The notes under the pieces were generated by a model. The model had not been told where the DNA came from. It saw only the letters and a program-made list of their open reading frames with translations, and ran no database searches. From positions 1-52,819 of the forward strand of contig JAUCBJ010006233.1 in assembly GCA_032718475.1 (NCBI GenBank): a stretch of 52,819 bases of DNA, given 5' to 3'. This stretch comes from Nemertoderma westbladi (lineage: Eukaryota; Xenacoelomorpha; Nemertodermatida; Nemertodermatidae). The position numbers and the translations under genes are program-made. Below, in pieces: positions 20,832 through 30,854 of the stretch (its first letter is position 1; each line of letters begins with the position of its first letter).

Positions 20832-20881
20832 CTTATCTTTGGTAGCTATCAGTCACAGTTCGGCAGGCCTACAGTTAAGAC

Positions 20882-21427
20882 TGTGACGGGATCCGAGAGG
20901 ATCCCGGTTTATCCGGTGTTGTTTCGTACGCGTCAGCCGCACCGTGTGATGGAAAAGGAGTTTGTTGTTCCAGTATTGTTAATAATATGAGATATAGGTG
21001 ATAGCATATACAGATATAGATATAATAACAGATAGCACCAATGACTGAATACTGCTGGTAATATGGGTGACGGCGGTGACGGTCTTAACTGTCACCGTAC
21101 TGCCTGACTGTACTGGGATAACTACTGAGTAAACTGGATGAATGATTACCGTACTAATAATATATACTGCACGGTTGGCCATTGTTACGTTACTCAGTCG
21201 GTGCCTTCCCCCCATTGGCTAATAACCTTGTTGGCGCCCTTGGAGTGTTTCCCTTCACTCCTGTTGTTCTCTCCCTCTGCTCAGGGGTGCAACCCCTGAC
21301 CCCTATTGTGTGTTTCTCCTTCCCACTTTGTTGGGGTGACACGAGGTTGGGTAATCAACCTCGTGTTCCCAATATTGCTTAACGGCTACTTTATGGGGTT
21401 TGGTGAGGCGGAATTGATTCGCTAACA
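20882..21427 (-). repeat. 5' LTR of LTR element copy 1
   Basis: 546 bp; it would drive transcription toward lower coordinates. It has one extra C relative to the 3' LTR (CTCTGCTCAGG versus CTCTGTCAGG) and keeps the CpG forms where the 3' LTR has TpG/CpA. The leader after the LTR end (20881 downward) reads GTCTTAACTGTAGGCC; no standard TGG-starting primer-binding site is evident. The TSD GCTGG follows at 21428-21432. Confidence 0.95.
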
Positions 21428-21742
21428 GCTGGAGACAACACATGACAAACGCCGAGCTTTATGGTACAATACCACCTGTATCAACCACCCTCTGTGACCG
21501 CAGATTAAGATTCAGTGGGCACTGCTGGCGAAGTAAAGACGAGGTCATACCAGATCTACTTTTCTGGCAACCAACTCATGGAAAGCGTAGTCGTGGACGA
21601 CTGGCCATAACATATATAGATCAACTTGAAAGGGACACTGAACTTGGGAGAAACGAAATTGCGACAACTATGGAGAATCGGGAAGCCTGGAAGGATCTCA
21701 TTTCCACTGTCCGAGTTCGCTCGACCTAGTAGTAGTAGTACA
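21428..21742 (+). pseudogene. LINE-A copy 2, segment 4: C-terminus and (TAG)n 3' tail
   Basis: After the duplicated GCTGG the RT frame resumes with MTNAELYGTIPPVSTTL and LRFSGHCWRSKDEV, the C-terminal domain typical of this LINE type, and stops at 21727-21729. It is followed at once by TAGTAGTAGTAGTA, a short 3' tail also found at the end of the LINE-A relative at 48531. The element therefore ended here, and the 13899-21427 LTR element is a clean insertion. Confidence 0.88.
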
Positions 21743-21744
21743 TA

Positions 21745-21805
21745 CGTTCGATTCGTAAAAACTATGTTACATTCGATCCTGATTACGTTCGGTCTATCAC
21801 CCTAA
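21745..21805. mobile_element. Terminal remnant of the MULE-like MITE
   Basis: The sequence GTAAAAACTATGTTACATTC then GATCCTGATTACGTTCGGTC matches the right arm of the MITE at 6290-6897 (6850-6885), with the outermost part closer to its left arm. Only one end is present, directly after the LINE-A tail, followed by AT-rich DNA without features. Confidence 0.7.
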
Positions 21806-21937
21806 AAAAATAAATATACACAAATTACAATAATATTATTATAATTATAATATACATTATGCAGTATCTATTATCATCATACTTTATAACTATTGAAATA
21901 TAGCGAATAATTTTTTGTGAGCTGAATGTTGCAGATA

Positions 21938-22188
21938 GGGGAGGAAACTGGACGCAATACAAATTAATCCCTCTCCAGTGGAAATTGGACGCAAATAAGA
22001 GTTGATTACCCTCAAAAATAAAACAGTAACCTGTTCTATTGTGTTTAGTTAATTGTGTTGGTTAAAATAACGTGCCATTGCTGTAACCTGCTCCTTTCCC
22101 TAAATTGAGAATTTAACATTGAGGCGGGATATTAATTCGCCAAGATGGGATTTGCGTCCAGTCCCCCCCCCCCCCCCCCCCCCCCCCC
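21938..22188. mobile_element. Small MITE ending in ACTGGACGCAAAT TIRs and a C26 run
   Basis: The left end reads GGGGAGGAAACTGGACGCAA (21938-21957) and the right end is its inverse, ATTTGCGTCCAGTCCCCC, continuing into C26 (22163-22188). An inner GTGGAAATTGGACGCAAAT copy lies near 21980. A related end with a G26 run occurs at 51797-51890. The homopolymer thus sits at the terminus of the repeat rather than in random sequence. No ORF; superfamily unknown. Confidence 0.6.
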
Positions 22189-22842
22189 TGTCTCGAAAGT
22201 TGAATGTTTCTGTATGAAATGGGACCTATGTAGACCTAGTTATGTAAAAGTTACATATTAATGTGTTACACGGGCATAGGGAAGTTTGAATATAAAATTC
22301 TGAAATATGAATTAAGAAGCAAAGTAACTGCTGTATATTGCATTATACGCTATTATGTTCTTGTGTTATTAGTGCTGGCAGGTAGCTTTGTTCAAGGGGA
22401 CTTAGCGTAGTCTCTGCCCAGGCTAATAACTCGGTAAAGTGTAGGTAGCTAGCTAGCAGAGGAGAGAGGAATTCCCCATAACTGCTTAAGAACATCCCTC
22501 TGGCTCTGCCTTGCCTGCAGTTGCAAGTTGAATGCCCCCCCCCCCCCCCCCCCCCCCTCGCATCCTCCTATACATGGAACAGCCAATGGAATATACTAAC
22601 TAAGAAAGTTGGAGATTGAGAGATGGATTTGATTTGATGTTTAGTTTTAGTCTCAAATCTTTTATTCGTTGAATTAAGATAGTATTACAGTCCAGGACTT
22701 TTAAAATCCACCTGAAAGTTTGGTTGTTCAAAGTGCATAAAAATTCCCGGTTGTATATAAAACTTTTCATGGGCTTTTTCCAGGTATTTCCCGGATATTT
22801 TTTTTTCCCGGCTTTTTCCCGGTTGTACGACACCCTGTAATG
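22189..22842. other. Spacer with a C23 tract and a possible transposon end
   Basis: No gene. C23 occupies 22535-22557. At 22740-22840 TTCCCGG recurs several times and the stretch ends GGTTGTACGACACCCTGTAA; read from the minus strand this begins TTACAGGGTGTCGTAC, which looks like a DNA-transposon terminus interrupting the L2-like fragment that follows. The opposite end was not found. Confidence 0.4.
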
Positions 22843-23045
22843 AGCTTACCGCCTGGTAAGACTGAAAATTGTGAAGCAAAGCTCATGAAATCATTGCCAC
22901 GACCTAAGACCAGGATATCGGTCTTGTCATCATTTAAGAACAGATGTAGTTCGTCCAGTTGGACATTGATGGTTTGGACAGAGTTTCTTATTGAAGCTTT
23001 CAGTGAAAGGGAATCGAGACAGTCAAACATTATAAAAACCTGATT
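22843..23045 (-). pseudogene. L2/CR1-like LINE fragment (RT palm end)
   Basis: The minus strand encodes IMFDCLDSLSLKASIRN, VQLDELHLFLNDDKTDILVL and FASQFSVLPGGKLI, i.e. the region after the YADD box of an L2-type RT. It stops at 22843, where a putative transposon end begins. The same peptide blocks occur on the plus strand at 23310-23440, so this is a second, inverted copy of the same LINE family. Confidence 0.75.
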
Positions 23046-23288
23046 ATCCTCTGCTGAGTATCATCACATGTGATTTAATTAATTTTCACATTTAATGGAA
23101 CCTAAAGAGTCTGTCTGTCAGCCAGTCGGTTTAAATTGTTGGACTTTAAATGAATGCTTAAATAAAACATAAGTTTGGTCAAGTTTCTAAGTTTAACTTA
23201 CCGTTGAAAATAATAAGTTGTAGCTAACAAAGATAAAAAATCTGAATATGACTTGCCTTGCATATGCCTTGACTCATTGGCACTAAAA

Positions 23289-24165
23289 GCTTCGATAGCA
23301 AATTGCATCCAAGCCATCAAAGTGCAACTCGATGAACTTCACCTGTTCTTGAATGATGACAAGACAGACATCCTCTACTTGGACGCGGCAATGATTTCTT
23401 GAGCTTTGCATCAGAATTCTCAGTCTCTCTAGGCGGCAAGATAATTCAATCCCTATCCACCGTAACAACCCTTGGAGTTCGCTTCGATAGTCAGCTAAAT
23501 ATGCATGATCACATTAAAACTCTCACAGCATCTATTAACTTTCACCTCAGGAACATACGTCGAATAAAAGAACACTTGTCTTCTGATAATCTGAAGAAGC
23601 TTGTCAATGCTCTAATAATATCACGTATCGATCAAAACAACAGTCTCCTGTATAATCTACCAACTGTGTCCCTCAACAGACTACAACTTGCACTTAATAG
23701 CTGCGCCCGCCTTATTTCAGGTCAACCTGTTCGGTCTCACATCACTCCTACATTACAAACTCTTCACTGGTTGCCGGTAACCTTCCGTATCGAGTACAAG
23801 ATTGCACTCATGACGTGGAAGGCGCTTAATGGTCTCGCCCCGTCTTACATTTTAGAACTGTTGACTCCAAACTACAACCCAACTAGAACCCAACAACTGT
23901 GGACTTTATCGGTCCCAAGATACAACTTAAAGACGGTCGGTTCCCGTGCATTTAAACATGCTGCCCCAGTTATTTTCAACAGTCTCCCCCTTAGCTTAAG
24001 AACTTGCACAAATTTATAATCATTCAAATCTCAACTCAAAACATGTTTATATAATAGGGCCTTCAACTGACTTTCTAACTGCTTTTACTACTGCGCCTTT
24101 GAACCTTGCGAAAAAGGCGCATAATAAGAAATTGTGTATTATTATTATTATTATTATTATATCAA
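23289..24165 (+). pseudogene. L2/CR1-like LINE 3' end with (ATT)n tail
   Basis: A 206-codon frame (23399-24019) encodes the C-terminal domain of an L2-type LINE: TLGVRFDSQLNMHDHIKTL, LQTLHWLPVTFRIEYKIAL and GSRAFKHAAPVIFNSLPLSL. Upstream, 23310-23400 is the same family in other frames (VQLDELHLFLNDDKTDIL). After the stop comes AAAAAGGCGCATAATAAG and (ATT)8 near 24138-24161, the characteristic L2-type 3' end. It is 5'-truncated and lies head-to-head with the fragment at 22843-23045, 200 bp from the VPS15 stop codon. Confidence 0.85.
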
Positions 24166-24361
24166 TCAATATCAGACCAGTTATGGAATTCCCATCCGCA
24201 TTCAGTGTCTTCGTCGTGCATTGTGTTGGGATACCAATTAGATAATGCGTTTAATACATTCTTAATTAACATAATGATAACGAAAAATGCATCAATGGAG
24301 TTCTTAAATATTAATAAATAACAAATTTGGTATATAATTAAAATATAATTAGCACAAATGA

Positions 24362-27300
24362 TTATTTCCATATTTTCACTACACCTTCCCGACTGCAAGT
24401 AGCGACGAATGTCTGACTGGTGTGGAATACATCGAGGTCTGATATACAATCGTGATGGCTGGTTGAAGGCTGCAGTAGATCGGGTTGCTCGCCCTCCGCA
24501 GTCTGGGGCCCACCTCGGGGCGTCTCCGGCCTGCTGTATGTCTCCTGCACCACCTGTATACCGTCTATGAACTGACTCCGGTAGCTCACGACGGGGTGGT
24601 TGGGTCTGTCGGTGGCGGACCACGACATCATGTAGGATCGACTCGGGAAGTCGAGATCCCAGAAGCGAATTCGCCGGTCGGAACCGGCCGCCAGGATGAA
24701 ATTATCCGCGTCGCCGTGGTGGCAGTAAAGGCCCTGTACGGAGTGCTTGGAGGCCTGGCTGGTGCTGAGAGCGGGGGCCCCCGATGCCCACAGCACCCGC
24801 AAACGGGCGCCCGACTCGAAGTTGAGTGTGGCGACCTCGTTGTTACCCTGGAAGGAGACGATAACGGTGGCGGGTTCGACCGGGTGGATCGCGAGTCGAC
24901 GAACTCGGGCGCGGGTTGGATGCTGCATGCGCGAGATGGGTAGCTGGAATCGGAGGTCCCAGCAGACGAGACCCCCGTTACTGGTGCCGACCGCGAGCCA
25001 CGAGTGGCGCGGCTCCACAGCCACAGCGGTGGCGAGCCCCAGCCCGAGGTCGTGGTGAAGTCGCCACGCGGTGCCCCCCGGGGCCCGGGTGTCCCAGCCG
25101 CACAGGGCCCCCTTCACCGTCACGTACACCAACATGGACTGGGAGCCGGCCTCGTATTGCACCAGGTCCATTACCGGGCCCTCCTCCTGTAGGTCCATGC
25201 TCCGCGATTGGGCGAGCGTGATCCCGCCACGCTCTACGCGCAGCACGTGGAGTGACCCATCGGTAGATGCGCTGGCCAGTCCGTCCCCGCCCTCGAACCA
25301 GGTCAACCCAGTGAGCCGACCCCCGTCCTGTCTACTGTACGTAGCTTTGCTCCTATTGGTTGAATTCTTCTGGTCCATCTTGGTGCAGTCCCAAATCTTT
25401 AGGCGCGCGTCGTCCGAGCACGTGGCGAACAACGAGTGGTCCCGAGAGACCCGCAGACGGTTGACGGAGCCGCGGTGCTCGTGCATGTGTGCGACCAGCT
25501 GACCGATGGGACGCCAGCCGCGCGGCAGCGTCCGTCCCCCGTCCAGCAACGCATCCACGTGGTCCGCACGGGAACTCTCTCCCATATACTCCTCCCGTTT
25601 ACGCCGCACTACATTGCGCAGCTGTTTGTAACACGGGAACTGATTGGCCGACCGAGTCGCGACCAGCTTATTGGCTGAGTCGCTGACACTCATTGGCCCG
25701 TCTGGGGTGTCTGATGGCGCCGCCTGACTCTCGGGACTAGTCCCACTCTCGGACAGGGTCATTGTACCAGCAATATGCGCTCTAGTCCCATTCGGTTGGG
25801 ACACAGCTCCCATACTTTTGGACATTGTTTCATTTTTCCCTCCAACATTAGAGTGACACTTTCCTTCAACCACCACCTCCTTCCCTCTAACAGCTCCCTT
25901 CTCCTTACCCAATCCTTCCCTCCCACCACCCGTGGCCATCTTCCCTACATACACTCCCCCCATTTCCCCATCCGCGATCACCTCGTCCACGCCCCTTCCC
26001 ACCTTCCCCCCATCCTCCCCCTCGCCCCTTCCCACCTTCCCCTCTTCCTCCCACTCGCCCCCTCCAACCTCCCCCCCTCCTGCCCTCCCCCCACGCCCCT
26101 CCACACCGCTCCCTATCTGCAACGAATCCAACCCGAACATTGCGACCCACTCGTCATTCACGGCGCCCACACCCCGCTCCCTCTTCCCGCTCCCGTGGGA
26201 GCTGCGCGACTGCCCGGACATACTCAGGTTGGTGGACGACGTCACGTACTGATGTAGATCGGAGTGTCGACTCGCTACAGAGACGGCCAGCGTTCCGGGT
26301 AGTGCGTCCGAGCTGTCCGACTGCGCGCTGTCCGTGAAGGCGACCAGCCGCGACCGGTGAACCCGCACCATCGCCTCTCGCATCGTCAGCAACACGTCCT
26401 CAACCTCTTCGCTCATCTCCAGACTCTTGAGTTTCTCCATGACGTTCCGCAGCGGTTCGTCAGGGGGCGCCTCGTCTGAGGGAGTTCCCACGTTCCTCGC
26501 TAGTTGGCGCTCCTGTAGGTGGTCGAAGAGCGCCTCTATGCCGGAGTAGCGCAGAATGAAGCCGTAGACGTTACGCAACACGGCCGGCTTCAACGCGTCC
26601 ATTAGGAGCCCGGGATGGTCGAGGTTGAACAGATCCTCGACGAGTAGCGGGCGCACCAATGGGAGCAGGAAGCTGCGGACTATGGCGACATGGAGACGGG
26701 AGGAGACCGATGATAGGAAGCGGGCGGCTCCGTGTCGGACGTACAGACAGGGATGGCAGAGGAAGCCGACAACGTCCGAGCAGAGATCCACGATGAGCGC
26801 CCGCTCGAGGAGTCCCAACCCCGAGAGTTGGTTGATCGTGGCGAGCGTGCGCACTATAACGAACTCCTCTGAGTCCTGTAGTCCCTGTTGGAGCAGCGCC
26901 TTCAGCATGGAGCAGCACTGTGGCCCGACGTAGGAGGCGACGCCGACCAACGAGTCGAAGAAGGCCGCTCGCAGTCGCCAGTCCCGTTTGTCGTTCAGGT
27001 AGGTTATTATGTGTCCCAGGAGGATATCGTTGGCGCGTTGTCTGCCGAAGAACACGCAGAGTCGGGCGATACCGTACCGAAGGAGGGATTGTTTGACCCA
27101 GGAGTCTGTGTCGCTAAGTAACGCGGATACAAGCAGCTGTATTGTTTTCTTTAGCGTCTCCAACTCGATGTCGTAGGGGACGAGATCGTCGGCAGGGAGT
27201 TCGGATTCGTCAGGTTCGAGTCGCTGGTAGAGTTGGACGTAGTCGAGGAAGCGGAGAGCGGTCTCGGCGAGGGAGGCCACAGACTGAGCGAAGGCTACTC

Positions 27301-27736
27301 GCACCAAGGAACTGGCGTCCTGGACGACGGCCCCTAGCGACGGGAACACGAACTCCGGGAAGACGTTGGCGTCGGCGAGCGGCACGGAGCGGACGTTGCT
27401 GAGGACCGAGACGACGGCGCGGACAGCCTGGCAGCGGACCAACGGGTCAGAGTCCTCGAGGAAGTGGAGGAGGTACGGGAGGATGCGGTCGAGGATGAGG
27501 TCGGGGCCGAGATAGAGGGAGAGACGGTCGAGCAGACGGACCGCGAGTCGACGCGAGGTCGGGAACACGAGGTTCCGGGAGCAGCTGGTAACCACCGAGA
27601 GGACCATCACCATGCCGTCCCCGTCGCCGTGGCGCGGGGCCACGTGCTGCGCGATCCGGTGGAAGTCGCGATGGAGACGCGAGATGATATCGTCGTCGTT
27701 CATCATTGGGCTGGTCGCGAAGCCGCCCATATAGAC
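24362..27736 (-). CDS. PIK3R4: VPS15/PIK3R4 exon 2: HEAT repeats, linker and WD40 propeller
   Basis: Exon 2 encodes residues 313-1436 of VPS15, the scaffold and regulatory subunit of the class III PI3-kinase VPS34, working in autophagosome nucleation and endosomal sorting. The acceptor is TACTACTTTCAG|GTCTATATGG at 27737/27736; joined in phase 0 it continues the family sequence of exon 1. Residues about 345-700 form HEAT repeats (LPYLLHFLEDSDPLVRCQAV, LCVFFGRQRANDILLGHIIT, LNDKRDWRLRAAFFDSLVGV). Residues about 815-965 are an unusual Gly/Glu/Lys-rich low-complexity linker. From about 1050 to the end lies a seven-bladed WD40 domain (VNRLRVSRDHSLFATCSDDA, WDLRFQLPISRMQHPTRAR) ending EGVVKIWK, as in other VPS15 proteins. 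The stop is TAA at 24364-24362. No frame breaks. Confidence 0.95.
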   Translation of the reverse strand, partial: VYMGGFATSPMMNDDDIISRLHRDFHRIAQHVAPRHGDGDGMVMVLSVVTSCSRNLVFPTSRRLAVRLLDRLSLYLGPDLILDRILPYLLHFLEDSDPLVRCQAVRAVVSVLSNVRSVPLADANVFPEFVFPSLGAVVQDASSLVRVAFAQSVASLAETALRFLDYVQLYQRLEPDESELPADDLVPYDIELETLKKTIQLLVSALLSDTDSWVKQSLLRYGIARLCVFFGRQRANDILLGHIITYLNDKRDWRLRAAFFDSLVGVASYVGPQCCSMLKALLQQGLQDSEEFVIVRTLATINQLSGLGLLERALIVDLCSDVVGFLCHPCLYVRHGAARFLSSVSSRLHVAIVRSFLLPLVRPLLVEDLFNLDHPGLLMDALKPAVLRNVYGFILRYSGIEALFDHLQERQLARNVGTPSDEAPPDEPLRNVMEKLKSLEMSEEVEDVLLTMREAMVRVHRSRLVAFTDSAQSDSSDALPGTLAVSVASRHSDLHQYVTSSTNLSMSGQSRSSHGSGKRERGVGAVNDEWVAMFGLDSLQIGSGVEGRGGRAGGGEVGGGEWEEEGKVGRGEGEDGGKVGRGVDEVIADGEMGGVYVGKMATGGGREGLGKEKGAVRGKEVVVEGKCHSNVGGKNETMSKSMGAVSQPNGTRAHIAGTMTLSESGTSPESQAAPSDTPDGPMSVSDSANKLVATRSANQFPCYKQLRNVVRRKREEYMGESSRADHVDALLDGGRTLPRGWRPIGQLVAHMHEHRGSVNRLRVSRDHSLFATCSDDARLKIWDCTKMDQKNSTNRSKATYSRQDGGRLTGLTWFEGGDGLASASTDGSLHVLRVERGGITLAQSRSMDLQEEGPVMDLVQYEAGSQSMLVYVTVKGALCGWDTRAPGGTAWRLHHDLGLGLATAVAVEPRHSWLAVGTSNGGLVCWDLRFQLPISRMQHPTRARVRRLAIHPVEPATVIVSFQGNNEVATLNFESGARLRVLWASGAPALSTSQASKHSVQGLYCHHGDADNFILAAGSDRRIRFWDLDFPSRSYMMSWSATDRPNHPVVSYRSQFIDGIQVVQETYSRPETPRGGPQTAEGEQPDLLQPSTSHHDCISDLDVFHTSQTFVATCSREGVVKIWK

Positions 27737-27964
27737 CTGAAAGTAGTAATTGATATGGTAGTGAGCAAAAAGCATTACTGTATGTTTTTACAGCATGCCA
27801 ATAATGTTTGTATAAATTCAAGTGAGGAAAGCGAGAAAAATAAACATGAAAATTAATAGAATTATAAAGAAGAAATATCATTAACTGATTAAGGAGTTTA
27901 TGTATCTATCTATACCATTTGTAATTGTGCTTAGAGCTTAGTAACTTGATTACTAAAATTAATA

Positions 27965-30630
27965 CGGGGCTTATGCTTACTTACTTGCTTATGCTTTCTT
28001 ACTTGCTTATGCTCACTTACTTACTTATGCTTACTTACTTGCTTATGCTTTCTTACTTGAATTTGCTTATGCTTACTTACTTGCTTATGCTTACTTACTT
28101 GCTTACGCTTCCTTACTTAAATTTGCTTATGCTTACTTACTTGATTATGCTTACTTACTTGAATTTGCTTATGCTTACTTACTTGCTTATGCTTACTTAC
28201 TTACTTATGCTTACTTACTTGCTTATGCTTACTTAATGACTTATGCTTACTTACTTGCGTATGCTTACTTCTTGCTTATGCTTACTTACTTGCTTATGCT
28301 TTCTTACTTGCTTATGCTTACTTACTTGCTTATGTTTACTTACTGGCTTATGCTTACTTACTTGCTTATGCTTACTTACTTGCTTATTCCTACTTACTTA
28401 CTTGCTTATGCTTACTTACTTGCTTATTCCTACTTACTAGAATTTGCTTATGCTTACTTACTTGCTTATGCTTACTTACTTGCTTATGCCTACTTACTTG
28501 AATTTGATTATGTTTACTTACTTGCTTATGTTTACTTACTTGCTAATCTTACTTACTTGCTTATACCTACTTACTTGCTTATGCTTACTTACTTCCATAA
28601 GCCTACTTACTTGCGTATGCCTACTTACTTGAATTTGCTTATGCCTACTTACTTGAATTTGATTATGTTTACTTACTTGCTTATGTTTACTTACTTGCTA
28701 ATCTTACTTACTTGCTTATACCTACTTACTTGCTTATGCTTACTTACTTCCATAAGCCTACTTACTTGCTTATTCCTACTTACTTGAATTTGCTTATGCT
28801 TACTTACTTGCCTATGCTTACTTACTTGCTAATGCTTACTTACTTGCTTATGCTTACTTACTTGCTTATGCCTACTTACTTGAATTTGATTATGTTTACT
28901 TACTTGCTTATGTTTACTTACTTGCTAATCTTACTTACTTGCTTATACCTACTTACTTGCTTATGCTTACTTACTTCCATAAGCCTACTTACTTGCTTAT
29001 TCCTACTTACTTGAATTTGCTTATGCTTACTTACTTGCTTATGCTTACTTACTTGCTAATGCTTACTTACTTGCTTATGCTTACTTATTTGCTTATGCTT
29101 ACTTACTTGCTAATCTTACTTACTTGCTTATGCCTACTTACTTAAATTTGATTATGCTTACATACTTGCTGATGCTTACTTACTCGTTAATCTTACTTAC
29201 TTGCTTATACCTACTTACTTGAATTTGATTATGCGTATTTACTTGCTTATGCTTACTTACTTGCTAATCTTACTTACTTGCTTATGCTTACTTACTTGCT
29301 TATGCTTACTTACTTGCTTATGCTTACTTACTTGCTTATGCTTACTTACTTGCTAATATTACTTACTTGCTTATGTCTACTTACTTAAATTTGATTATGC
29401 TTACTTACTTGCTTATGCTTACTTACTTGCTTATGCTTACTTACTTGAATTTGATTATGCTTACTTACTTGCTAATCTTACTTAGTTGCTTATACCTACT
29501 TACTTGAATTTGATTATGCGTATTTACTTGCTTATGCTTACTTACTTGCTAATCTTACTTACTTGCTTATGCTTACTTACTTGCTTATGCTTACTTACTT
29601 GCTTATGCTTACTTACTTGCTAATCTTACTTACTTGCTTATGTCTACTTACTTAAATTTGATTATGCTTACTTACTTGCTTATGCTTACTTACTTGCTTA
29701 TGCTTACTTACTTGAATTTGATTATGCTTACTTACTTGCTAATCTTACCTACTTGCTTATACCTACTTACTTGAATCTGATTATGCTTACTTACTTGCTT
29801 ATGCCTACTTAGTTGAATTTGCTTATGCTTACTTACTTTCTTATGCTTACTTAGTTGAATTTGTTTAGGCTTACTTACTTGCTTATGCTTACTTACTTGC
29901 TAATCGTACTTACTTGCTTATACCTACTTACTTGAATTTGATTATGCTTACTAACTTGCTTATGCCTACTTAGTTGAATTTGCTTATGCTTACTTACTTG
30001 CTTATGCTTACTTACTTGCTTATGCTTACTTAGTTGAATTTGTTTAGGCTTACTTACTTGCTTATGCTTACTTACTTGCTTATGCTTACTTACTTGCTAA
30101 TAGTACTTACTTGCATATGCCTACTTACTTGAATTTGATTATGCCTACTTACTTAGTTGCTTACTTACTTGAATTTGATTATGCTTACTTACTTACTTGC
30201 TTAGGCTAACTTACTCGTTAATTTTACTTACTTGCTCATACCTACTTACTTGAATTTGATTATGCTGACTTACTTACTTGCTTAGGCTAACTTACTCGTT
30301 AATTTTACTTACTTGCTCATACCTACTTACTTGAATTTGATTATATGCGTACTTACTTGCTTATGCTTACTTACTTGCTAATCTTACTTACTTGCTTATA
30401 CCTACTTACTTGAATTTGATTATGCTTACTTACTTACTTGCTAATCTTACTTACTTATGCCTACTTACTTAAATTTGATTATGCTTACTTACTTGCTTAT
30501 GCTTACTTACTTGTTAATCTTACTTACTTGCTTATGCTTACTTACTTGCTTATGCTTACTTGCTTGCTTATGCTTACTTACTTGCTTATGCTTACTTACT
30601 TGCTTATGATTACTTACTTTCTAATTTCAG
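27965..30630. repeat. 18-bp minisatellite, about 2.7 kb, inside the VPS15 intron
   Basis: Unit on the plus strand: CTTACTTACTTGCTTATG, with variants such as TTGAATTTGATTATG inserts, TGCTAATCTTACTTAC and TTCCTAC. Higher-order blocks recur (for example around 28500-28800 and again 28870-29050). Because 18 is a multiple of three and the unit lacks stops, open frames encoding MLTYLL repeats appear; they are artefacts. Read in the direction of VPS15 transcription the unit is CATAAGCAAGTAAGTAAG and contains CAAGTAAGT, an 8-of-9 match to the 5' splice-site consensus. Confidence 0.95.
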
Positions 30631-30854
30631 AAGCGTAAGATAAAGTGAGTGTTACCCAAAACCCGCCACATATACTAATAACGTTAAGGAATTTAATCCA
30701 AAATTGCAATCCCGATTCCGAAAAACGGGATCCCGAGTGATAATCCCGATCCCGGAAATCCCGAAAAGGCTAATCCCGTTTAAACAACGTTGTATAATTT
30801 AACTATAGTTATATATTACTACTTGTACTAAACTTACTTACTTATTTAATATGT

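Larger units (their letters stand above)
13899..21427 (-). mobile_element. BEL/Pao-derived LTR element copy 1: gag-protease only, no RT/RNase H/integrase
   Basis: Direct LTRs (13899-14443, 20882-21427) begin TGTTAG and end CACA in element orientation and are flanked by a perfect 5-bp TSD GCTGG (13894-13898, 21428-21432), the size expected for BEL/Pao. The interior, read on the minus strand, holds ORF0 (20831-19939), a spacer with tandem repeats, ORF1 (19059-18137), ORF2 (18140-15789), a tandem array, a conserved hairpin/PPT module and the 3' LTR. About 5.3 kb of interior is accounted for, and no reverse transcriptase, RNase H or integrase core is present in any frame. The LTRs differ by about six substitutions and one indel over 545 bp, so the insertion is recent. 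It must have been mobilised by enzymes from another element. Confidence 0.92.

Noticed and set aside
20882-21427. A segmental duplication of 13899-14443
   Set aside because: Flanking TSDs, PPT placement and internal gag-protease show that these are LTRs.
24485-27402. Many plus-strand ORFs opposite VPS15
   Set aside because: They are shadow frames of a GC-rich coding exon; none has a recognisable domain.
27925-29145. Several open frames encoding repeated MLTYLL peptides, looking like multi-pass membrane proteins
   Set aside because: The period is exactly the 18-bp minisatellite in the VPS15 intron; frames are open only because the unit has no stop codon.
27965-30630. CRISPR-like array or telomeric/satellite DNA
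   Set aside because: Units are directly adjacent with no unique spacers, and the unit is not a telomere repeat; this is a eukaryotic intron.
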